Of a DNA stretch of 64,000 nucleotides, positions 1 to 12,401 are shown piece by piece. Both the position numbers and the translations under genes were made by a program. A model generated the notes under the pieces. It was not told the origin of the DNA. It ran no database searches and was given only the letters and a program-made list of their open reading frames with translations. The first letter of the stretch is position 1. Each line of letters begins with the position of its first letter. The DNA comes from Osedax fenrisi (Eukaryota > Annelida > Polychaeta > Sabellida > Siboglinidae): positions 23,414,521 through 23,478,520 of the forward strand of contig OZ025244.1 in assembly GCA_964019155.1 (NCBI GenBank), given 5' to 3'.

Positions 1-755
1 TAATTAAAACTTCTAATATTTAAAAATATAAAATCAGTTATGATATTGTATTAGACATAAATAAATAATATCATATTATAAAATTTCATTTATAAAAGAT
101 AAATATCTTATATTATAGTATATCTGGTTAACTACTATTACCCTGTTTCATTTTTAATACAATATTGCAGTTTGTAAAAAAACCCAATAAACTTAGAATT
201 TGTGTAGGTATTTTTGAATATTATGTAGTTGTTTTAGGGTATTTGTGGTTTTGTAAGGTTTTACAATAGGGTAGACATATTAAATTATAATTTCATATTA
301 GTAAATATAACAGTATGATTAACATTATTAAAATAAATAAATATATAATTATATAGGATAATATAATACCTTAATCAATTAAGTATTTAAAATCCTAAAT
401 ATTAGCAACAACTCACAAACACAATACATCCAAACCACTATCAGTTTTTACTTTTTGTTTGAAACATAGAAAACCCCATACTAATTGTTTATATACAGTT
501 TACACTGTACAGTATACAATGTACAGTATCCATTGTACTGCATACTACATATAAGTTATATGATATAACTAATATTATATATTAAATTACAGTAACTATA
601 TTTAAAATATAACAGTATTATAATATTAATATTTTATAATTTTATAATTATATATATTTAAAAATATAATTTATACAAACATTTTACTAGTATATATGTA
701 TATATATAAATAAATGAATTACACAATATATCTATAATAATCCGAAATTAAATAG
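1..755 (+). other. Intron 1 (3' part) of beta-tubulin copy 1
   Basis: This A/T-rich stretch has no coding potential that I can see. It ends in the acceptor AAATAG directly before the exon that starts TTC TGG GAG. By comparison with the second tubulin copy, the exon with the start codon and the first 19 residues must lie to the left of base 1. A short run of related motifs (CTGTACAGTATAC, ATGTACAGTATCC) occurs at about 496-545. Confidence 0.85.
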
Positions 756-875
756 TTCTGGGAGGTGATATCTGACGAACATGGAGTTGACCCTACCGGA
801 ACTTATCACGGAGATTCTGATCTGCAATTAGAAAGAATTAATGTTTATTTCAATGAGGCAACAGGTAAGTTATAA

Positions 876-930
<55 letters not shown>

Positions 931-2553
931 TAATATATATATTAATATATAATATTATATTATATTATTAATATATTAATATATTATTACGAATATTCAT
1001 AATTTATAATGTAATTAGTTTGATACGAAGTATTATTTTCAAATTGTTGATTACAACACACGACCTCTATTCAGGTGGTAAATATGTCCCAAGAGCTATC
1101 CTGGTTGATCTGGAACCAGGTACCATGGATTCCGTTAGATCTGGACCTTTCGGACAGATCTTCCGACCTGATAACTTCGTATTCGGTCAATCCGGAGCCG
1201 GTAACAACTGGGCCAAAGGTCATTACACAGAAGGTGCTGAACTCGTAGATTCAGTATTAGATGTTGTGAGAAAGGAAGCCGAAGGATGTGATTGTCTGCA
1301 AGGTTTCCAAATGACACATTCTCTCGGTGGTGGTACTGGATCTGGCATGGGAACACTTCTGATATCTAAGATTCGTGAAGAATATCCAGACAGAATTATG
1401 AATACATTCTCAGTTGTCCCATCTCCAAAAGTTAGTATTAGTAATATATGTATTTAAAATTAATTTTACATTTATATTTTCTTAATTTTTGTATTCATTC
1501 ATTTAAAATGAATTCCAAACATAATTATTTCCAAACCAAAATGTATAGGTATCCGTATTATTATTATTATGTTTTTAATTTCACTTTAGAAGCTAATAAA
1601 TTGTCTAAACATGTATAGGTATCCGATACAGTGGTTGAACCTTACAATGCTACACTCTCCGTCCATCAACTCGTTGAAAACACAGATGAAACTTTCTGCA
1701 TAGACAACGAAGCTTTATACGATATTTGCTTCCGTACATTAAAACTGACCACGCCCACTTATGGTGATTTGAACCATTTGGTATCCGCAACGATGTCCGG
1801 TGTAACTTGTTGTCTTCGATTCCCCGGTCAATTGAATGCTGATCTCCGTAAGTTAGCCGTCAACATGGTTCCATTCCCACGTCTTCATTTCTTCATGCCT
1901 GGTTTCGCCCCATTAACATCCAGAGGTAGTCAACAATACAGAGCCCTCACAGTTCCTGAACTTACACAACAGATGTTCGATGCTAAGAACATGATGGCTG
2001 CTTGCGACCCCAGACATGGACGTTATCTTACTGTTGCCGCTCTTTTCAGAGGACGTATGTCCATGAAAGAAGTTGATGAACAAATGTTGAACGTCCAAAA
2101 CAAGAACAGTTCATACTTCGTCGAATGGATTCCAAATAATGTAAAGACCGCCGTTTGTGATATTCCACCAAGAGGATTAAAGATGTCCGGAACATTTATC
2201 GGAAACAGTACCGCTATCCAAGAATTATTCAAACGTATTTCTGAACAATTCACAGCTATGTTCAGGCGTAAAGCTTTCTTGCATTGGTACACCGGAGAAG
2301 GTTAGATTATAATACTTATTATTAATAAATAATTAAATTATGTTTAAGTAAATACATTTATTAAACTCTGTAACTTGTTTAAAATACTAAATCATATTCT
2401 TATATCATCACAGGTATGGACGAGATGGAATTCACCGAAGCTGAGAGTAACATGAACGATTTAGTGTCGGAATATCAACAATACCAAGACGCTACAGCCG
2501 AGGATGAGGGTGAATTCGACGAGGAAGAAGAAGATGAAGGAGAGCTAGCCTAA
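756..2553 (+). CDS. TUBB: Beta-tubulin copy 1 (5' partial, 4 of 5 exons)
   Basis: Beta-tubulin pairs with alpha-tubulin to build microtubules and binds exchangeable GTP. Exons: 756-864, 1075-1430, 1619-2300, 2414-2553; all junctions keep frame. The visible part runs from FWEVISDEHG (family residue 20) to the stop, about 428 residues. The GTP-binding loop GGGTGSGMG and the C-terminal acidic tail are intact. The tail carries EGEF, the motif associated with axonemal beta-tubulins, followed by a run of glutamates suited to polyglutamylation. Residues F167, E198 and F200, where substitutions give benzimidazole resistance in nematodes, are the sensitive forms. Donors are GTAAGT, GTTAGT and GTTAGA. 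Compared with copy 2 (16891-25125), the protein differs at only a few sites (S/C and T/A in exon 2; I/V, V/I and V/I in exon 3; A/C in exon 4). Exon 1 with the start codon is outside the window. Confidence 0.98.
1541..1555 (+). repeat. Duplicate of the exon-4 acceptor junction
   Basis: ATGTATAGGTATCCG occurs at 1541-1555 and again at 1611-1625. The second copy is the true acceptor and the first codons of exon 4 (TATAG, then GTA TCC G). The first copy, 70 bases upstream inside the intron, is a potential decoy 3' splice site that runs into TATTATTATT instead of coding sequence. Confidence 0.8.
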
Positions 2554-2707
2554 GTCGACGTGTAGTCGTGGCAAATCCTATTTTTAAATCGAATCTGTGA
2601 TATCTATTTCAAGCGTATTTTCCATCGTTTTCCATCGATGGGTGCGCTATTTTTATATTGACGTGTTCGTATGCGGTATGTGATAATATCGCTCGGATGT
2701 CAACTAA

Positions 2708-2717
2708 AATAAATAAA
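2708..2717 (+). terminator. Poly(A) signals of beta-tubulin copy 1
   Basis: Two overlapping AATAAA hexamers lie about 155 bases after the TAA stop. The intervening 3' UTR is less A/T-rich than the surrounding DNA. No cleavage site can be fixed without transcript data. Confidence 0.6.
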
Positions 2718-2720
2718 CTA

Positions 2721-3984
2721 AAATTAAATTATTGTTGATCATTATATTCTACATGGATCACAACAATACTTGTATATGTCCACCTGACTCTCAATGAATC
2801 ATATATAATAATTTATATATATATATAAATATATATCAAAAAGTTTAATTATATCAAAAAACTGTAACTTAAAGTATAATTCAAAATAAATATGAAGTAA
2901 AATATTAATATTAGTTAATGCATTCCTCGCATTTGATACGTCTCAAATCTCGGTATAACTATAGATTAGCAATAATTTACAATTAAACATATAACAGAAT
3001 ATGTGATAAAGCGTTAGAAATTAAATAATTGCAACTATAGTTATATAAATAATGTTAATGTTACTCTTTTATCCGATTCGATATACCCTGATTTGATATG
3101 ATTTGAGTTTGATACGGGTGAGGGTATATACTATGGTATATTAAAATTAATAAAATATTATATTAACATATAAATAATAACATTATATTAATAACAAATA
3201 ATAATATTCATTTATTAGAAGATTAAAGTATTACTTTATTAGGATAAAAATATCCCTGTTCTTATCTCTTCTATAAGTTTCAAAATAATATATCCTTAGA
3301 TAGGTATACCTTACTCTTTGACATTATTGTCATCCAATTTTCTAAATATACATAACTATCTGTAATAAACTCACTAATCGGTAGTGGAACTTCAATACCA
3401 TATATACAATAGGTACATAATAGTATATATTGTTATAGTTTAGTTATGTGGTGTGAATGTGAATACCACTTGCCTTTCAGTCTGACTTGCCCTGCAGTAT
3501 GCTATATCGCATGAAACATATTAGAATAACGCGAGTGAGGATTCCTCTCGGTGTATTCATTAGAAGTTTGCTCGTATACTAATCGTTTAGTACTATAGTT
3601 GTTCCTAATACTATTTGTATATATGCATTTACTATTCTTAACTATATACATACACTGTTAAAAAGAAGTGTACACCGATTGCCTTTTTTAGGGTATAAGT
3701 AGGTATAATTATCACTATAGTGTCCCCATAGCCGTACCCTAATTAGGGTACAATTTGAATAAATACGATCAGTATACTCTAATAGGGTATACCCTAAAAA
3801 TAAATAAACTGTACCCTAAAGAATTTTAGCTGATTGTACCCTAATTATATGATACCGTATACCCTAATGTAATGTTATGATATGTACCATAATAAACTTT
3901 AAAACTGTAAACTTTAGTAATTAAGTTTATTACTATGATCTGAGTTAAAGAATATTGAAAATTATCATATATATATATATACTT
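2721..3984. other. Intergenic A/T-rich DNA with a TTAGGGTA-like cluster
   Basis: No gene seen. The only notable structure is a cluster of TACCCTAA / TTAGGGTA octamers in both orientations at about 3734-3870, including the perfect 18-bp palindrome GTACCCTAATTAGGGTAC at 3734-3751. The segment 3460-3600 is less A/T-rich but shows no recognisable exon. Confidence 0.5.
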
Positions 3985-6500
3985 ACTGAATTACTTGCTC
4001 CCGTTGCGTGGCCTTCGTACGAGGAGCACATGACAATGGTAGCGATACTTTTCTCCATTTAGAACGATCCATAGCAATATCTAAAAGTTGACGAAGGGAG
4101 AGTCTAGACTCTAGGGTATTCGAATATATCATCCATCCAATTTCTCTTTTTCTTTCACCTTCGATATTACCGGAGAATGATTTTAAAGAGCGAATTGTAA
4201 TGAGTTATAAATCAGAACCTAAAGGTAATTTTTCTTATCAGAATGGTATAAATAATGGGGAAGCATATCTCTGTTTATAGCTGATATTTAAAAGTCGTCT
4301 ATTAGATTTAGACTCGAAAGCGCGTATCTTCTTTTTAGAGTCTTCCAGTAGAGTCCACGTTTCATAACCATAAAGAAACTGTAAAAAAGTAAAAATAAAG
4401 GCAAATTGAAAGAACTGAAGAGTTATATAATTTTTACTTTAGTTTAAAATAAATGTATCTGCTCCGCCAGATCTTCTCCAATATTACAAATGCAGTAACT
4501 GCTACTGCTAGTCTTATACTTATCTATTTTTTTTGAGTGATCAGTATATGTAAGAATAACTTCCAGATATTTGAAATTTTCCACATTTTCGTACATAATA
4601 ATGTTGGTATTGAACATTCCCCATTAACAAGTATTTTGCTTTTTCATGACTGATTTACATACTATATTCTGTCGAGCTTTTCTCTAACGAGTTGGTTAGA
4701 GCTTGTAGTTGTTCACATACCTACCCCCTATAGATATACTCGATTTTTGATTTTACAAAGAGTCCTGAATTATTCTTACGAGAAATATATTGAACAAGAC
4801 CGGTGATAGTAACCATCGTTGTCTCACACCTACTGTCATATTGAAAGGATCACTAATTTTGTTATTCAATAGTACTGAAATAATTGTTGAGTTATAAAGT
4901 GACTTATGCTTATGAACAGATTACCTATACAAAATGAAACCATCTTATGTCATATTCCTTTATGCCATACCCTATCGAAGGCTTTCTTGAAGTCGATGAA
5001 TTTGTGGTAAATTTGACAACTTAAGTTTTGTGCTACCATATTTTCTGACATAGCTGGTTAATTATGTTAATGAGTACCTGACCTCCCTCTTTGATTAGTT
5101 CACTTAAAACATTGTCAATAACAGATGAATTACCATTTGTCAAGCTTCTTATAGCGTGTATTACTTTCAACTTAATTAATGGTAGTGGCTGTTCATATTC
5201 TTCATGACTATTGTACTTTATTAGTTTTGTTAGGTCATTTTTAATTGGGTAATTATATAAATTATTGAAGTATATTCACTCTATTCATCTTTCTATTCTA
5301 GTATTTTATACCGTTCTTATCCTCAATACTTGGAATTTTCCTATCTATCGAATTAGTAATTTCTTTTAGCGTGTAAAAAGCTATCTTACTGTGAAAACCT
5401 CTTTTTAAATCACTATCGATTACTTTGCATTGTGTTTTACGCTAATATTATTTTCTTTCGTTCATACTTCTTCTTATAAGATATTGTACAGTGTGTGGTA
5501 TTGCATATTTAGTAATCTGATGTTTGCTAATTTAAAGATTCTTCTTTTATCTCAAACGGTCGTGATATCGACAGTTATTTAAGGTTGCCCTATCGTTCTA
5601 TATTTACATAAAATATTTGAGCATTGCTTGTAATGGACTTTGAAATTTGAATTGCCAGTTTGTCTCCTAATTCATATGTATACTAGTTACTGGTAGATAT
5701 ATCATATAGTTTATTAAGTTTTTACAAGTAGTATCTTATTCTATTGATTTTCTTCATTATATGACCATGGCCGAGTAAAGCCATGGCTTTACCTGCATAT
5801 TGCTGTGAACAAGGTTATGTAGCCTTTTATTACAGCTCCATGTTATATCCTTGATGTAGTCTTATGTATACTTGGTTTGAACCTCTGTCGTATTATAATG
5901 TAGTACATTGATTATAGATTAGACCGTTAGGAAGGCCAGGTAGAGTTTCTTGATTCCTTTTGTAGGTGCAAATATTTGCAAGTGTAAGGTTATGATTTGT
6001 CGCAAATTCTAGAAGTTTAATACCTCGTGAGTTAGTTTTCCCTAGTGCACATTTATATAAAACATTTGTTCACTCATTACTAGAATCACCTACTATGCAT
6101 TCCAGTTACCTTGAACATTCAAAATGTATTTCTTAAGTGTACTTGGCATAGTTTATGCTAACGTTCCATCAAATTATCCATCTCTTTATTATCATATTTA
6201 CATATGGGAGCATATATCTGGTTAATTGTCATATTCACTGGATTGGAAACCAATATAATTGATATTATTTTACTAGATACTGCGTTGTAAATTAAGATAG
6301 CTGATGTAAGCTATTTTCTAATTATAAAAGCTAATACCTGCTGGTGATATGTTTGTTGTCCATTGCAGAAAAACAAGTGACCTTCGACAGGAAATATTTC
6401 ACCCGAGTTCTTCCGTCTTGTTTCAGACATACCTATTATGTTCCATATACATCTATTTAATTATCTTAGTAGTTCGTGAAGTTCCCCTACACCTTTAGTG
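3985..6500 (-). mobile_element. Degenerate LINE with endonuclease and RT remnants
   Basis: Read on the minus strand, conceptual translation in shifting frames gives an apurinic-type endonuclease start (WNIIGMSETRRKN near 6470), later endonuclease blocks (SRGIKLLEFATNHNLTLAN near 6000), then reverse-transcriptase blocks (NFIDFKKAFDRVWH near 4990-5030 and the following LLNNKI...VGVRQ region). Many stops and frameshifts show it is dead. The 3' end at about 3985 abuts a TA microsatellite. It is homologous to the opposite-strand element at 7671-8861; that end of the pair matches closely enough to align base by base. Clade is uncertain: the endonuclease-RT style is that of Jockey/CR1-like invertebrate LINEs. 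Confidence 0.8.
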
Positions 6501-6657
6501 TATTCTAACGTTTCATGTGCCTATAGGTGTGATACACATTATTTGTTTCATTCTTCTTATTGCTGTCGCTGTCGTCCGTTGTTATATTATCTGTTTTGTC
6601 AATATTTCATTCAATCCAGTATCTAACATCCACATCTATATTGGGAATTACCAATAG

Positions 6658-6701
<44 letters not shown>

Positions 6702-7639
6702 TTCTCTAATTTGTTTACTAACCACTGTTTCAGTTATTTTATTTAGAATAGGAATGTAAATAGAGATATTTTAACTATTTATCTAACAAAGGTGTACAAA
6801 AACATGTTTAAATATGATATTTAGGAATTAAGTACAATCAAAATGTTGAAAATAGAATAATAATAATAATAATATGTAGTTAAGGTAGATTTTAATAAGT
6901 TTAAGTGATCACATATTATTTTGATCAGTCAAAGAAGATAACATAATTAAATTTCAAATTGAAAATCATACCTATATCTGATAAACTATACTTTCAAGAT
7001 AAAGTATAATCAGGATTAAAGCAAGCTTACCTACAACCTCAGTTATATGAGGTATTGATTAAGGAAGTAGCAAATGGAGCACGATTAACACAAATATAAG
7101 GTTTAGCAAATTTAGACTATCACATTACAAGATATGTAATTTTATCTCGATTTTTTGTAATAGAAGCTGAATAAATGTCATGGTAACGTAGATTAGTTAA
7201 ACTTACCGTTTTCTTCCCACCAATGAGATTATTGGTATGATAATATAACTAATGAGGCTTAATTGAAAATATTCAATTGTACTTTTGATAACTATTATTT
7301 TTAATTTATTCATGGGATTTCTATATTCAGAAAGAACCTATCGAAATAATTCATAAGATAAATCGTATCTTCCATTATTGACAGTTATTTATAGTATCTA
7401 GTCTTAAGTTTTAGATTAGATAATGTGCATGAGTGATCAAAAGTAGAGAACGAGAGTGTTATGGTTATAGTGTTATAGTTTCAGAGGTATATTCACTATA
7501 TATAGTGTTAATCTAAGTATATCATATAGCCAATATGCTCGGTGCTATAGGGCTGGGCATATATAGGATATTATCCACCGTATACGCAGTGTACACTAAA
7601 TACGTGAGTCTCTATCTCATGAAACTAAATATTTAATAT

Positions 7640-7670
<31 letters not shown>
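6501..7670. other. A/T-rich spacer between the inverted LINE pair
   Basis: No gene seen. It contains TA microsatellites at about 6659-6698 and a CA/TA stretch at about 7641-7672 that touches the 5' edge of the plus-strand LINE relic. Confidence 0.5.
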
Positions 7671-7672
<2 letters not shown>

Positions 7673-8860
7673 CCACAAGCAGAAGATATCTTGGCGGATG
7701 AACAAGCGGGCTTCAGAAAAACCTTAGCGCAACGGAACAAATTCTAAAATACAGATTATTAATAGAAAATCATATTGATCAGCAACGACCACTTTACCAC
7801 AATTTCATCGACTTGAAGAAATACTTCGATAGGGTATGGCATGAAGGCATATGACATGCGATGGTTTCATTTGGTATAGGTAATGACTGATCACACCCAT
7901 AAAGTCATTTTATGACTCAACAATTAGTTCAGTGCTATTGAATAACCAAATTGGTACTCCTTTCAATATGGCAGTAGGTGTGATACAAATATGCTTGCCA
8001 TCACTGGTCTTATTAAATATATTTATCTAAAGAATAATTCATGACTCTTTATAAAAAATCAAAAATCGGAGGTATACATGTGAACAACTTACGATTTTCT
8101 AATGATATAGATCTTATTTTTCCTGGTTCTGAAATTTAACTACAAGCATTTGTTATGGAAATTAGTCATTAGAAAAGCAACATATTTTTTAATGAGGAAT
8201 GTTCCATACACACGATTATTATGTACGGAAAACAAATATAAAATGTAGAAAATTTAAAATATATGGGAGTAATGCTTACATACACTGGTAATTCAAAAAA
8301 AGAGATTAGTATAAGACTAGCATAATCAGTTACTACATTGGTAACATTTGATAAGATCATATGTAGAGAAGAAATTGATTTTAAACTAAAGTACAAACTA
8401 TACAACTCTTTACTTCTTCCAATTTATCTTTATGGTTATGAAACGTGGACTCTACTAGAAGAATCTAAAAAATAAAATACGCGCTTTCGAGTCTATAGCT
8501 CATAGATGAATTTTAAATTTCAGCTATAAACAGAGGAAAACGAATGTATTTGTAATTAGCGAATTAAGAGAATTCGGCTCATACCTCTTCTAGATATCAT
8601 TCTGAGATAAAAAGTGACCCTTGTTCGGACATATAACTCGTCACAATTCGCTCGCTAAAATCATTCTTCATGGTTATATCGAAGGTGAAAGTAAAAGATA
8701 AATTGCATGGATGATATATTCGAATACTCTAGAGTCTAGACTCTCTCTTCGTTAACTTTTAGATATTGCTATGGATCATTCTAAATGGAGAAAAGTATAG
8801 CTATCATTGTCATGTACTCCTCCTATGATAGCCACGTAACGGGACTAAGTAACTAAGTAC

Positions 8861-8861
<1 letters not shown>
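7671..8861 (+). mobile_element. 5'-truncated degenerate LINE (reverse transcriptase to 3' end)
   Basis: Begins with PQAEDILADEQAGFR in conceptual translation, a classic reverse-transcriptase block 1 of invertebrate LINEs, then the NFIDLKKYFDRVWHEGI block (about 7800-7850) and a degenerate catalytic motif LRFSNDIDLIF at about 8086-8118, where the expected ADD is SND. Stops and frameshifts are frequent. The 3' end reads AAGTAACTAAGTACG and then enters a long TA tract, as in the inverted relative at 3985. The 5' truncation is typical of target-primed reverse transcription. Confidence 0.82.

Positions 8862-8862
<1 letters not shown>

Positions 8863-8938
<76 letters not shown>
8863..8938. repeat. 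TA microsatellite at LINE 3' end
   Basis: Almost pure TA dinucleotide directly behind the LINE 3' end, matching the TA tract at the 3' end of the inverted copy. This suggests the tail of this LINE family is a microsatellite rather than poly(A). Confidence 0.8.
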
Positions 8939-8942
<4 letters not shown>

Positions 8943-9559
8943 GTTAATATAGTTCTATATCCATGGATTAATGTTGCAACATTGTGGTAATTATGGAAAT
9001 AAATATACAGGCGTACATTTGTCAATGTCAATTATAAATTTATAATAACTTATTGATATGTGGTGAAACAGTTCTAGTTATATCCCGTATATTTTGTTTC
9101 TATAGTAATATATTATATTATTAAACTTATAATCTAGTTAACTTATAACATTTAATAATTATAATTATGCATTATATTAATAGTATATATATGCATAAGT
9201 AATATATATATATATATAATATTATTATAAACTTACAAATTTAAGTGAATAGTATTTCGCGAACTTTAACTTCCAAGAAAAGGAATATACTTATAAGTAT
9301 ATATAATAGTTTTATTCCTATATTACTTTTACTAATTTTCTGATGGAAGATCAAGCTATCTCTCACCACACATAACCTTAGCTAAGAGATGATTTAGAAA
9401 AACTTCATTTTCAACTATATACATAGCTAATCATATCATTATTGTTACTTTGTTTCACGTACTTTTATTATACATTGTATTATTATGTTGTATCTTTTAT
9501 TCCTATTGATTATACTATATGTATATGTATATATGTATATATACATATATACATATGTG
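8939..9559. other. A/T-rich intergenic DNA
   Basis: No gene, RNA or clear repeat family seen apart from short TA runs near 9205-9220 and 9510-9555. Confidence 0.5.
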
Positions 9560-10860
9560 GTATACCCTGTTACATTGTTCCAGAGTTCATGTAGAACCGT
9601 GGGGCACATTTCTTCTAATATAAATGTACTCCAGCTCTTTCTATCGCGTTCAATTCTTTATGATTCTCATAACTTTAGACATGTCCATTGGACATGGACA
9701 TTGTCCAATAGAAATTCTCTCATTTCATTATCTATCAACGTTATATTAGATATTCCTCTTTTACGTCGGCATTCAACATCTCCCAGAAGTATTAGCTTTG
9801 TTAGTAAATTCGTAAAGTTTATATTGCCGTATTAAGAAATGTTTACGCTGATTACCTCTACAGAATTATTTATTTTTATTGCTTAAGTGTGTGTTATTTA
9901 ACTTACCTACCTAACCAGGTCGAGCTTATTCAGAAGTTCATAACACGTTTCCTCTATTCACCTATACCATCCATCGTAATCAGTTGTTCCTCACACGTAT
10001 AGTACTTATCGTCTTTTAGTTGGACCACGAATGTCATCCAAGGTCGACCTCTTGAACATCGTCCATATAGAGGACCCCGTAGGAGTAAATCGCTTGCTAA
10101 TTAGCAATGGTTGCTTCTCCAGCAATGATAGGATTACCTAATATGTTGTTCGCTTACTGTATCGTTTGTTTTTGGAAGATTCCAGAATAACCCATGTTTC
10201 GTTACGTTATCTATCCGTGATTTATTTATAGCAGATCGTAATAAGCCTTTATAAGCATCGACTTTTTCTCTAATGATGATGATAAAGTTCAAGTGATAGA
10301 TTCAAATACAAGAACGCTATTAACTTTAACTATGAAGATATTTCTTTTAGTCTGTCTGATAGGTTTTATTTGCAATTTCTGTTCACGCTGTTCAAGGATG
10401 CATATAGGCCTACGTATATGTTGTTGCAATTATTACTTCATATATATATGTGTCATACTCTATAGAGTTGAACTAATATAGCTGATTAGGTAGTTGCATT
10501 CATCTATACGTTTTGTATGGTGACCTGGCTATTGGTGTTTATATGGTTTTCCTGATTCAAATACATATATTTAATCTTTTCTTATTTTATAAACATTGCT
10601 TAAATAGTTATATTATTTAACCGTGTCTTCAATGTTATGTAGTAGTGTGTTTTCTATCATCTATAACACTATAAGTCGTTACAACTATATCGTCAGTATA
10701 GTTAACATCATTAATGTGCACTGCAGGGTATACTTTGCTTTTTATTTTCGTAAGAGTGAAACCGAGACGTGAACTACTGTGATTCAATGTTGTCTCATTC
10801 GAGACGTATCCATTATACAAATATAATATAAAAGCTATACTCCGCAAGTTATATCGAAGA
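9560..10860 (-). mobile_element. Second LINE type, reverse-transcriptase C-terminal remnant
   Basis: On the minus strand the segment 10635-10847 stays open and reads ...SSSRLGFTLTKIKSKVY...INDVNYTDDIVVTTYSVID, which fits the region up to the catalytic (Y/F)xDD motif (here YTDD) of a non-LTR reverse transcriptase. Further 3', near 10030-10090, GRRSRPRMTFVVQL resembles the basic GRRxRGRPxxT segment found after the RT domain in many LINEs. It is a different family from the inverted pair at 3985-8861. It is disrupted by stops throughout. Confidence 0.65.
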
Positions 10861-11199
10861 AGGATGTGTCACCAGTGGTGACTCACCACCAGGTGATATT
10901 ACCGTGTAGCGAGTGTATTCGTAGAGAATCAATATTGCATTGACGATTTCAGTGGGTATACCCACTTTTGGTATATGGTGATATATATGTATGTATTATA
11001 CATAATGTATATACGCCATATATGATTAGGATACCTTCATATTTTCACTATTTATTGAGTCAAATACTTTTGTCTATCCATAGAAGAGTTTCTGGTAGGT
11101 TTTTTGATTTCAAACATTATAGTACGATTACAATATGTCCTGTAATTTATCTCTTTGTGTGCACATTCTATTGAAACTGATTTTATGTGTACCTAGTAT

Positions 11200-11236
<37 letters not shown>

Positions 11237-11635
11237 GGTATACATTATACCGTATAATCCTATTTAATATAATCGGGTTGTATATTTTAACTCCAATTTC
11301 TAAGTGTAATTGTTTCCATACTTATGGACGTGTCATTTAATAAATTCAAAACAATAGTATTATTATATATATATATAATTTTATATAATATATATATATA
11401 TATGATTGACACTTTCATTAGTTTTTAATAAAAATGTGTGTATATTTATATTACCTATATATATTACTAGTATACTATTACCAATCTAATAGCTCAGCTA
11501 CATTTGATCGCGTGTTACATCGTATACATGCGGTCAATACACCCCGATATTCAAGGGTATCTTATCATCAGTGATAGGACACGCAGTTTCAATGTAGTGA
11601 ACTAGATGAGTCACCGATGATAAGATATATGACTG
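10861..11635. other. Intergenic DNA, no gene seen
   Basis: Contains a short hairpin-forming run around 10868-10895 (TCACCAGTGGTGA followed by a related half) and TA microsatellites near 11203-11234 and 11365-11402. Confidence 0.45.
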
Positions 11636-12066
11636 TCTATATGGTTCAGTTGGCTAAGGTGCCAGTCACTCAAACAGTATACGCTAGAATACTCTTTTGG
11701 TAAAGAGTTGTTATATTTAATAAAAGCTAGAATACTCTTTTGCGAAATAGTTTTCTATTGCGTAATGCTCGAAAATAGTTCTAATACAGGGACACTCGGA
11801 AAACTCTTTTTTCGGTGGTATAGAAAACTCTTTTTTCTAACAGTGTATGACGCGGTTCAAGCCCCATCTGGATCATCACAATATTTCATATTATTGAGTA
11901 TTAATAAATGATCGTCACTCGTTAAAACTATGTATAACTTAAGAGAGTATTATGTATACGAGAGCGGCTTCGAAGGGGCATTAGAGCCATATGGTCATAA
12001 GTGAAAACTTCATCTAAGTTCCTGGATGGGATGAAAGGACTCCACTAAAATAACAATAACAAAAAT
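11636..12066 (+). mobile_element. tRNA-derived SINE with an interrupted head
   Basis: GGTTCAGTTGGCTAAGGTGCC at about 11643 fits a pol III A box, and GCGGTTCAAGCCCC at about 11851 fits a B box. They are about 200 bases apart instead of the usual 35-50, separated by an insert that repeats GCTAGAATACTCTTTTG. The body from 11910 onward (CTCGTTAAAAC ... GAGAGCGGCTTCGAAGGG ... TTCCTGGATGGGATGAAA) recurs at 20074-20216, and both copies end in an AATAAC-type tail. This supports a dispersed SINE. The insert may be an internal expansion or a second insertion. Confidence 0.7.
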
Positions 12067-12114
12067 ATGGTTCGCTAATCATTCGCCGTTTACTCTATGA
12101 AATAAATGAAGATA

Positions 12115-12207
12115 TATACAGTATATTATATATAGTATCCAGTATACTATAGTATCCAGTATACTATAGTATCCAGTATACTATATCATCCAGTATACTA
12201 TAGTATA
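12115..12207. repeat. Short tandem array, unit about 18-20 bp
   Basis: About four copies of a unit containing CCAGTATACTATAGTAT lie side by side immediately left of the palindrome at 12208. Confidence 0.75.
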
Positions 12208-12401
12208 TAGTTAAAAGGAAAACTACGTTCACAGACAATAAAATGTGTTATATTACGGTCCGTATATAGTATATGCATATCATGATATCAGGATACTTTA
12301 CTTAGATATATCAGTAAAGTATCCTATATGATATGCATACTCTATACGGACCGTAATATAACACATTATATTGTATGTGAACGTAGTTTTCCGTTTTACT
12401 A
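12208..12401. repeat. Long near-perfect palindrome (foldback MITE-like)
   Basis: The left arm (GGAAAACTACGTTCACA ... TGTGTTATATTACGGTCCGT ... ATATGCATATCAT ... GGATACTTTA) is mirrored by the right arm with few mismatches, around a loop of about 14 bases near 12303-12316. Arms are roughly 85-90 bases. It is probably a foldback element; no transposase or clear target duplication is visible. Confidence 0.8.

Noticed and set aside
1135..2292. Minus-strand open frames opposite tubulin exons
   Set aside because: Shadows of the conserved coding strand; the same frames appear opposite copy 2.
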